Made by a program: the position numbers and the translations under genes. A DNA stretch of 8,588 nucleotides from Candidatus Woesearchaeota archaeon (GTDB taxonomy: Archaea; Nanobdellota; Nanobdellia; Woesearchaeales; UBA12501), in contig JAPLZS010000200.1 in the NCBI GenBank assembly GCA_026394915.1, positions 1 to 8,588 on the forward strand, written 5' to 3'. Below the pieces are notes generated by a model, which made no database searches, was not told the origin of the DNA, and worked only from the letters and a program-made list of their open reading frames with translations. Positions within the stretch are counted from its first letter, which is position 1. The number at the start of each line of letters is the position of its first letter. Shown in pieces: positions 4,855 to 8,588 of this stretch.

Positions 4855-5130
4855 CTATCCAATCGCCCTTCTCACATCAATCGCTTCTGCAGAATTCACG
4901 CCGTCAAGAGCAGCTATCTGCTTCTCAAGCTCTTCTGTCGAGCCCACTGATTCCTGCATCACAAAGAAAATGTCAAGCGACTTCAGGCCGAATGCGATCG
5001 GCGTGATAGCAGTCTTTCCAGGATCTCCGCCGAACTTCTTTATCAGATCGCTTGCCTTCTCTTCAAGAACCTTAAGGTCAGTATCTACTGATTCAGGCAT
5101 TATCCTCAATGTAACAACGACAAAAGCCAT
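4855..5130 (-). CDS. ef1b: archaeal elongation factor 1-beta (aEF1B)
   Basis: 91 residues, the standard length for the archaeal protein. The N-terminal strand VVVTLRIMPES, the central TPIAFGLKSLDIFFVM and the C-terminal DVRR are family hallmarks of the EF1 guanine-nucleotide-exchange domain (a ferredoxin-like fold). It promotes GDP/GTP exchange on aEF1A during translation elongation and is cytoplasmic. It is the second gene of an operon: the start is 7 bases after the zinc-ribbon stop codon, and AGGTG overlaps that stop codon as the ribosome site. All seven lysines are AAG, as expected of a highly expressed gene. It ends 111 bases from the convergent HTH gene; I see only weak hairpins there (for example TCTCA/TGAGA, 4806-4821). 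Confidence 0.96.
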   Translation of the reverse strand: MAFVVVTLRIMPESVDTDLKVLEEKASDLIKKFGGDPGKTAITPIAFGLKSLDIFFVMQESVGSTEELEKQIAALDGVNSAEAIDVRRAIG

Positions 5131-5137
5131 AGAACAC

Positions 5138-5311
5138 CTAATTGGGACCTATGAAATTGCATCCAGGGCATGTGTACTTCGCAGCGATCTTCCTGCACTG
5201 GGGGCATCTCACTATCTCATACTTGCCGCACTTTGGGCATAAGAACCTTGCGACGCCTTTCATATTAGCCACTTTCCTCTTGCATGAGTTGCATGTTGTT
5301 TCTTTTTCCAT
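5138..5311 (-). CDS. four-CxxC zinc-ribbon protein (HVO_2753-like)
   Basis: A 57-codon ORF, ATG at 5311-5309, TAG at 5140-5138. Four zinc knuckles: C7-x2-C10, C25PKC28, C36PQC39 and C48PGC51, enough for two zinc ions. It ends CNFIGPN. This is the small archaeal zinc-finger family (DUF1610-like, related to Haloferax HVO_2753) that commonly precedes aEF1B. The family is thought to act in RNA- or ribosome-related processes; its exact function is unknown to me. It forms an operon with ef1b. The TATA box at 5334-5341 is about 27 bases before the ATG and no Shine-Dalgarno is present, so this first gene is probably translated from a leaderless mRNA. Confidence 0.9.
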   Translation of the reverse strand: MEKETTCNSCKRKVANMKGVARFLCPKCGKYEIVRCPQCRKIAAKYTCPGCNFIGPN

Positions 5312-5333
5312 AAATCAGGGTTTTTTATTTCTC

Positions 5334-5341
5334 TTTATAAA
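5334..5341 (-). promoter_or_regulatory. TATA box of the zinc-ribbon / ef1b operon
   Basis: TTTATAAA on the minus strand with AAAAAG before it as BRE. The predicted start is at about 5311, the A of the ATG. A 10-base palindrome ATTTTAAAAT (5355-5364) lies midway to the divergent TATA box at 5376-5383. Confidence 0.65.
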
Positions 5342-5375
5342 TCTTTTTGTTCCCATTTTAAAATAGTCATAAAAG

Positions 5376-5383
5376 TATATAAA
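5376..5383 (+). promoter_or_regulatory. TATA box of the coiled-coil gene
   Basis: TATATAAA on the plus strand, with a predicted start near 5402-5406. A G-rich Shine-Dalgarno, GAGGGGG (5405-5411), lies 7 bases before the ATG at 5419, so this gene has a very short leader if the TATA assignment is right. Confidence 0.55.
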
Positions 5384-5418
5384 TATAGCAGCATTTGGCA
5401 TACCGAGGGGGCGCATAT

Positions 5419-6678
5419 ATGTCTGATATAAGCAGCAGTGACAATGATGATTTTGGGATCATAGGCCCGCCTCCATTGCCAGAAGACGAAGATTCCGGAT
5501 TTTTCTCAAGGATTTTCAGGAAAAAGAAAGAAGAGCAGAAGACAGAAGGCGCGGCAATCAAAGAAAGGCCGTCAGGCCCTATACCTGATATGCCTATTCA
5601 AAGCAATAATCCAAACAATTCAGGTTCATCCCCATCTGCGCCTGTCTCAAGGATAAGGCTGCCAAAAGGAAAAAAGCTCAGCAAAGAGACAGAGAGACTA
5701 GCAAAAAAATATGAGACTCTCATAAATAACATAGCTGAAAAACATGAATATCACAAGAAGCTCAAGGCGGATATAGAGATGCATGAAAAGAATTATCCTC
5801 AGAAAGAGAAGGACCTGATAAGCAAGCAGAAGCTGCTTCTTATGCTATCAGATAAACTCAAGGCAAAATCAGAGGACCAGAACAAGAAAGAAGCGAATCT
5901 CCTGTCAAGGGAAGAGGCTTTGAGCAAAGGAATATCTGAGAACAAGCAGAAAGAGGAGGATTTCAGCAGGAACATTTCAATGCTGAAGAAAGACATCGAT
6001 TCCCTGGCAAAGCAGAAATCAGACCTCGGCAAGGAAGTTGAGATCCTTCTGCAGAAAAGGAATTTACTTGATGAAGAGGTGAAGAAGAACGCCAAGACAA
6101 TCAAGGAGTCTGCGCTTTTCCTGAAGAGGGAGAAAGACCTCATACAGGACAAGCAGAATGAATTATCTACAAGAGAAGAGAGGCTGATAAAGGTAAAGAC
6201 TCTCAATGACAGCCTGAAGCAGAAGCTTGATGAAAAGCAGAAGTACCTTCTTGAAAAAGAGACAAAGCTCAATCAGAAAGAGGAAGACCTGACTGACAGG
6301 GATGCAAGGATAAAAAAGATGGAAGAGATCTCAAAAAAGACCATTTTAAGCATGGACAAGCAGATAACTGAGCTGACAGAAAAGAAGACCAATCTTGAGA
6401 AGGATGTGGCAGAAAGGACCAATTATGTCAAGGATCTTGCAGAAAAAGAGAGGATGCTTGATGAGAAAGAGGTAGAAGTGATAGACAAGGTGAGGGATCT
6501 TGAGGAAGACATGTCCAGTCTAAAGGCAAAGGAAGATGAATTTGAGAACCTTGCGAACAGGATTGAGCAGGACAAGAAAGACCTTGACAGCAGGGAGGAA
6601 CAGATAATCAAGGCAATAGAAAAGCTCGAGGAAAAAGAGAAACAGGTGCATATAAGCGAGCAGAGCTCAAGAAGATAA
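5419..6678 (+). CDS. long coiled-coil protein, N-terminal part (frame breaks near 6660)
   Basis: 419 residues from the ATG at 5419. I chose it over the in-frame TTG at 5395 because GAGGGGG lies just upstream of the ATG. Residues 1-30 are acidic and proline-rich (IIGPPPLPEDED), followed by GFFSRIFRKKKEE, a hydrophobic-basic stretch that could touch membrane or a partner. A polar low-complexity linker leads to about 330 residues of heptad-type coiled coil with recurring units such as KEKDLI.. and LSTREERL. There is no signal peptide and no cysteine. The TAA at 6676-6678 follows six residues (EQSSRR) that break the heptad pattern, while the -1 frame continues it. The stop is therefore probably due to a one-base loss near 6660, or to recoding. 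A structural or scaffold role is only a guess. Function unknown. Confidence 0.85.
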   Translation: MSDISSSDNDDFGIIGPPPLPEDEDSGFFSRIFRKKKEEQKTEGAAIKERPSGPIPDMPIQSNNPNNSGSSPSAPVSRIRLPKGKKLSKETERLAKKYETLINNIAEKHEYHKKLKADIEMHEKNYPQKEKDLISKQKLLLMLSDKLKAKSEDQNKKEANLLSREEALSKGISENKQKEEDFSRNISMLKKDIDSLAKQKSDLGKEVEILLQKRNLLDEEVKKNAKTIKESALFLKREKDLIQDKQNELSTREERLIKVKTLNDSLKQKLDEKQKYLLEKETKLNQKEEDLTDRDARIKKMEEISKKTILSMDKQITELTEKKTNLEKDVAERTNYVKDLAEKERMLDEKEVEVIDKVRDLEEDMSSLKAKEDEFENLANRIEQDKKDLDSREEQIIKAIEKLEEKEKQVHISEQSSRR

Positions 6679-7220
6679 ACGAAGCAAAGGAATTAAAGTC
6701 AAGCATAAATGTGCTCAAAAACTCAAGGATAAAGATGGTCAAGGAGATGGAGAAGGAACTGGCATCGCTTGACAAGGAGATAAACAAGAAGGTCGCGAAG
6801 GTCGCTGACATAAAAGAAATCGAGGACAAGGAGAAGAGGCTCAAGGAAAAAGAGGATATGCTTGACAGGAAAGAGGATATGCTTGAGAAAGGCGTAAAGA
6901 GGATGAGAGATGAGGAACAGCAGTTTGAAAGGGCTGCAATAATGAGGCCTTCATCATCAAGAGCAATGCCTGAGACAAAGACATCTGTTGAATTTGTCCA
7001 GGATTTCGCAAAAGCGCAGAGATCATCAACGCTTGATATCTATGAACTCGTGGAGCAGGCCAGAGAGATGATAAACAGCCGTAATTTCACTAATGCAAAG
7101 CAGATCTATGACAGGATAAGGGGAGAATACTCCGGGCTTAAAGATATAGAGGACAAGAAGAAGGTATATTATGAGATAATGGAGCTCAAGACAGACATTG
7201 AGCTAGGGCTTCTGGGCTGA
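6663..7220 (+). CDS. C-terminal part of the coiled-coil protein (-1 frame)
   Basis: This frame is open from 6588. It resumes a coiled coil at AELKKINEAKEL (from 6660-6663) and runs to the TGA at 7218-7220. The only in-frame start codons (GTG 6711, ATG 6735) lack convincing ribosome sites, so it is most likely the rest of the gene starting at 5419. After the coil (KEDMLDR then KEDMLEK) comes a linker. The last 65 residues (VEFVQDFAKAQRS to LGLLG) look like a helical, TPR-like domain: IYELVEQAREMINSRNFTNA, then KQIYDRIRGEY, and KVYYEIMELKTDIELGLL. I have seen similar helical C-termini in DPANN coiled-coil proteins, but cannot name a function. It ends 3 bases from the convergent rtcA stop. Confidence 0.75.
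   Translation, partial: ELKKINEAKELKSSINVLKNSRIKMVKEMEKELASLDKEINKKVAKVADIKEIEDKEKRLKEKEDMLDRKEDMLEKGVKRMRDEEQQFERAAIMRPSSSRAMPETKTSVEFVQDFAKAQRSSTLDIYELVEQAREMINSRNFTNAKQIYDRIRGEYSGLKDIEDKKKVYYEIMELKTDIELGLLG
6849..6886 (+). repeat. 17-base direct repeat, 21-base period (duplicated heptad)
   Basis: AAAGAGGATATGCTTGA occurs at 6849-6865 and again at 6870-6886. It codes for one heptad twice (KEDMLDR, KEDMLEK). The near-identity at base level suggests a recent duplication that lengthened the coiled coil by one heptad without shifting its register. Confidence 0.85.
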
Positions 7221-7223
7221 TTC

Positions 7224-8333
7224 TTAAATCCCCTGCAGAACTTTCACAGAAATCATCTTATTCTCTTCATTGATCTCAAACTTCACATCTAGGAACTTCT
7301 CGACAACATAGATGTTTGTCAGCGTGTGGTCGCTTATCTTCGCGACCTTAATCTTTCCTCCGAATAGGCCAAGGAAAGGTATCAGATTGTCTGCAAGATA
7401 CTCATCAACAGGCGCTCCATGAGATATTTCCTTAAGCAGCCTCTCTGCTGCTTCTTTTCCGACTTCCTCTGCTTTCTTGCCTCTTTCTCCAAGAGAATCA
7501 GAGCCTATCCTTATAGGATTCCTTGAATCAATATCATCCTTGTCTTTTGAGAATATGGCCCACAAAGTTATCCCGGAACCATCTGAAAGTGTCTCGCAGA
7601 TCTCTGTCCTTATATTCACGCTCACATCCTCTTCAATTCCCATTTTCTTCAGCGCATACTGAGCTGACTGCGACTGCCTCTCTGCAACCTTTGCGCTTTC
7701 AAGCGATGCAGAGCAATGGCTTATGCCTTTTATCTGCATCAGGTTTCCCTGTTCAACCAATTCAATCTTTGGTGCCTCTTCAACCTTGTCTTTTATTCTC
7801 TCTATATTGAATTTTGGAGATATCTTGATCTCAATCATGCCATTGCCTTTTGGATAATATCCTCTTTTATTCAGCTTAAAATCAATATCAGAATATCTTC
7901 TCAGCTGAGGCAGAAGGATTTCTGAGAAATAATCAACAGGCATGCTCCACTTTACATCAGTGCCTCCTTTTACGCTTATATTCGCTTTTCCTTCTGCGAG
8001 CATGCATGGCAGCATGACTGACTGCAGGAACAGCGTTATCGATCCTGCTGTCCCTATATCAATAGACAGCGTCTTATTTTTGTTCTTCAATCTTCCGGGA
8101 ATAAATTTTATTTGATCAGAGCCGAGTTCTGCACCTTCGACTTCTGCGCTGCATAGCTCCTGCGCTGCTTTTATGCAGTAAAGATGCTGGCTCTTGAGGC
8201 CAGGCTCTTTCCTTCCTTTTCTTACATTGTCTATCTCAAATGGCTTCTGCGTGAGTGCAGAAAGCGCAAGAGCTGTCCTTATTATCTGGCCTCCGCCTTC
8301 CTTGTAATCTCCATCTATCTTTATCAATTCCAT
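7224..8333 (-). CDS. rtcA: RNA 3'-terminal phosphate cyclase
   Basis: 369 residues, slightly longer than E. coli RtcA (about 340). EGGGQIIRTALALS (12-25) is the ATP-binding N-terminus and PGLKSQHL (44-51) the next conserved block. RGYYPKGNG (157-165) is the family signature, but with Asn164 where PxGGG is usual. VDEYLADNLIPFLGLFGG precedes DHTLTNI, whose H336 aligns with the nucleophile histidine that is adenylylated. It converts RNA 3'-phosphate to a 2',3'-cyclic phosphate using ATP and acts in the cytoplasm. AGGA lies 7 bases before the ATG. It is downstream of a 55-codon ORF by 22 bases, so it is probably co-transcribed. Convergent with the coiled-coil gene at a 3-base gap. Confidence 0.96.
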   Translation of the reverse strand: MELIKIDGDYKEGGGQIIRTALALSALTQKPFEIDNVRKGRKEPGLKSQHLYCIKAAQELCSAEVEGAELGSDQIKFIPGRLKNKNKTLSIDIGTAGSITLFLQSVMLPCMLAEGKANISVKGGTDVKWSMPVDYFSEILLPQLRRYSDIDFKLNKRGYYPKGNGMIEIKISPKFNIERIKDKVEEAPKIELVEQGNLMQIKGISHCSASLESAKVAERQSQSAQYALKKMGIEEDVSVNIRTEICETLSDGSGITLWAIFSKDKDDIDSRNPIRIGSDSLGERGKKAEEVGKEAAERLLKEISHGAPVDEYLADNLIPFLGLFGGKIKVAKISDHTLTNIYVVEKFLDVKFEINEENKMISVKVLQGI

Positions 8334-8355
8334 AAGAATTTCCTGACATGCAATC

Positions 8356-8523
8356 CTACAGCTTCTTCTGTTTCTTGAGGACTTTTGTTATCAGTTCACA
8401 AGACTCATCCGTGAACTCAGAATCCATCTTATCAAGATCTTCCTGGCTCTTCAGCTCTTTGTCCTCTTTCTCAAGCCTGCCATAGTCAGGCTTCACTTTT
8501 TTCTTGAATGGCCATATGCACAT
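8356..8523 (-). CDS. small hypothetical protein (55 aa) upstream of rtcA
   Basis: A 55-codon ORF from the ATG at 8523-8521 to the TAG at 8358-8356. It is highly charged. The start MCIWPFKKKVKPDY is short, hydrophobic and then basic. The middle is acidic (KEDKELKSQEDLDKMDSE), and it ends SCELITKVLKKQKKL, probably a helix. I recognise no family. The TATA box at 8546-8553 is centred about 27 bases before the ATG, so it would be translated as a leaderless first cistron, followed after 22 bases by rtcA with its own ribosome site. The promoter geometry and codon structure support a real gene. A partner or regulator of RtcA is possible but is inference from position only. Confidence 0.65.
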   Translation of the reverse strand: MCIWPFKKKVKPDYGRLEKEDKELKSQEDLDKMDSEFTDESCELITKVLKKQKKL

Positions 8524-8545
8524 AATATAGTGTCATATCTCTTAT

Positions 8546-8553
8546 TATTTAAA
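8546..8553 (-). promoter_or_regulatory. TATA box of the 55-aa ORF / rtcA unit
   Basis: TTTAAATA on the minus strand, preceded by GCAAAATC. Its centre is about 27 bases before the ATG at 8523, predicting a leaderless mRNA. Confidence 0.6.
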
Positions 8554-8562
8554 GATTTTGCT

Positions 8563-8579
8563 GTTTTCCCATGGAAAAC
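8563..8579. promoter_or_regulatory. inverted repeat GTTTTCC-N3-GGAAAAC (putative operator)
   Basis: Perfect 7-base arms with a 3-base spacer. It lies just upstream of the minus-strand TATA (8546-8553) and directly against a plus-strand TATA at 8580-8587, so a bound protein could affect both divergent promoters. Confidence 0.45.
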
Positions 8580-8587
8580 TATATAAA
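8580..8587 (+). promoter_or_regulatory. plus-strand TATA box for a gene beyond the window
   Basis: TATATAAA preceded by GGAAAAC, which could serve as BRE. If real, transcription would start about 20-25 bases past the right edge and run away from rtcA. Confidence 0.4.
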
Positions 8588-8588
8588 C

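Noticed and set aside
4560..4862. 100-residue minus-strand ORF over the HTH gene
   Set aside because: It overlaps the HTH gene antisense and has no recognisable domain; the HTH frame has a clear fold, promoter and ribosome site.
6631..6642. Run GAAAAAGAGAAA as a programmed -1 frameshift site
   Set aside because: In the coding frame it is not a proper X-XXY-YYZ heptamer (the A-site GAG would not re-pair), and no strong downstream structure is visible. A one-base loss near 6660 fits the heptads better.
5799..6844. Minus-strand Ser/Phe/Leu-rich ORFs
   Set aside because: They mirror the Lys/Glu-rich coiled-coil codons on the other strand; low complexity and no supporting signals.

Overview
The window reads as a piece of archaeal chromosome. 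It carries an archaeal-type elongation factor 1-beta next to the four-CxxC zinc-ribbon protein that often accompanies it in archaea, an Fe-S XPD-type helicase, and an RNA 3'-phosphate cyclase. Most genes have an A/T-rich TATA element about 26-28 bases before the start codon, so many transcripts would be leaderless. The small genes, the compact convergent pairs and a long coiled-coil protein with a short helical C-terminal domain fit a DPANN-type archaeon (for example Woesearchaeota or Pacearchaeota). That lineage call is inference only.

Left part (1-1780). The minus strand holds a two-gene unit: a 44-residue protein of unknown function, then a GGDEF-domain protein cut by the left edge. The GGDEF protein has its GGEEF active-site motif and an RxxD inhibitory-site motif at the canonical 5-residue spacing. 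Upstream lies a non-coding stretch with two exact 28-base direct repeats, several strong complementary arms and its own plus-strand TATA element: a candidate structured RNA, or a terminator block for the facing gene. Then comes a minus-strand 138-residue probable winged-helix protein whose promoter shares an ACTAACTA-like motif with the GGDEF promoter. An 8+8 base inverted repeat separates it from the next gene.

Middle part (1781-5311). A HAD-family phosphatase (plus) converges on the XPD-type helicase (minus). A small MarR-like winged-helix regulator diverges from the helicase; its TATA box sits between two copies of a palindromic motif. It converges on the minus-strand zinc-ribbon / aEF1B operon.

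Right part (5312-8588). A coiled-coil protein is transcribed divergently from the zinc-ribbon operon. Its reading frame is broken near 6660 and resumes in the -1 frame to 7220, so the intact product would be about 600 residues. It converges on a minus-strand unit of a 55-residue protein plus rtcA, whose promoter abuts a 7+7 base inverted repeat at the right edge, with a plus-strand TATA element facing out of the window.

The most notable points are the archaeal GGDEF protein with apparently intact catalytic and feedback motifs, the repeat/structured-RNA region next to it, and the frameshifted coiled-coil gene.
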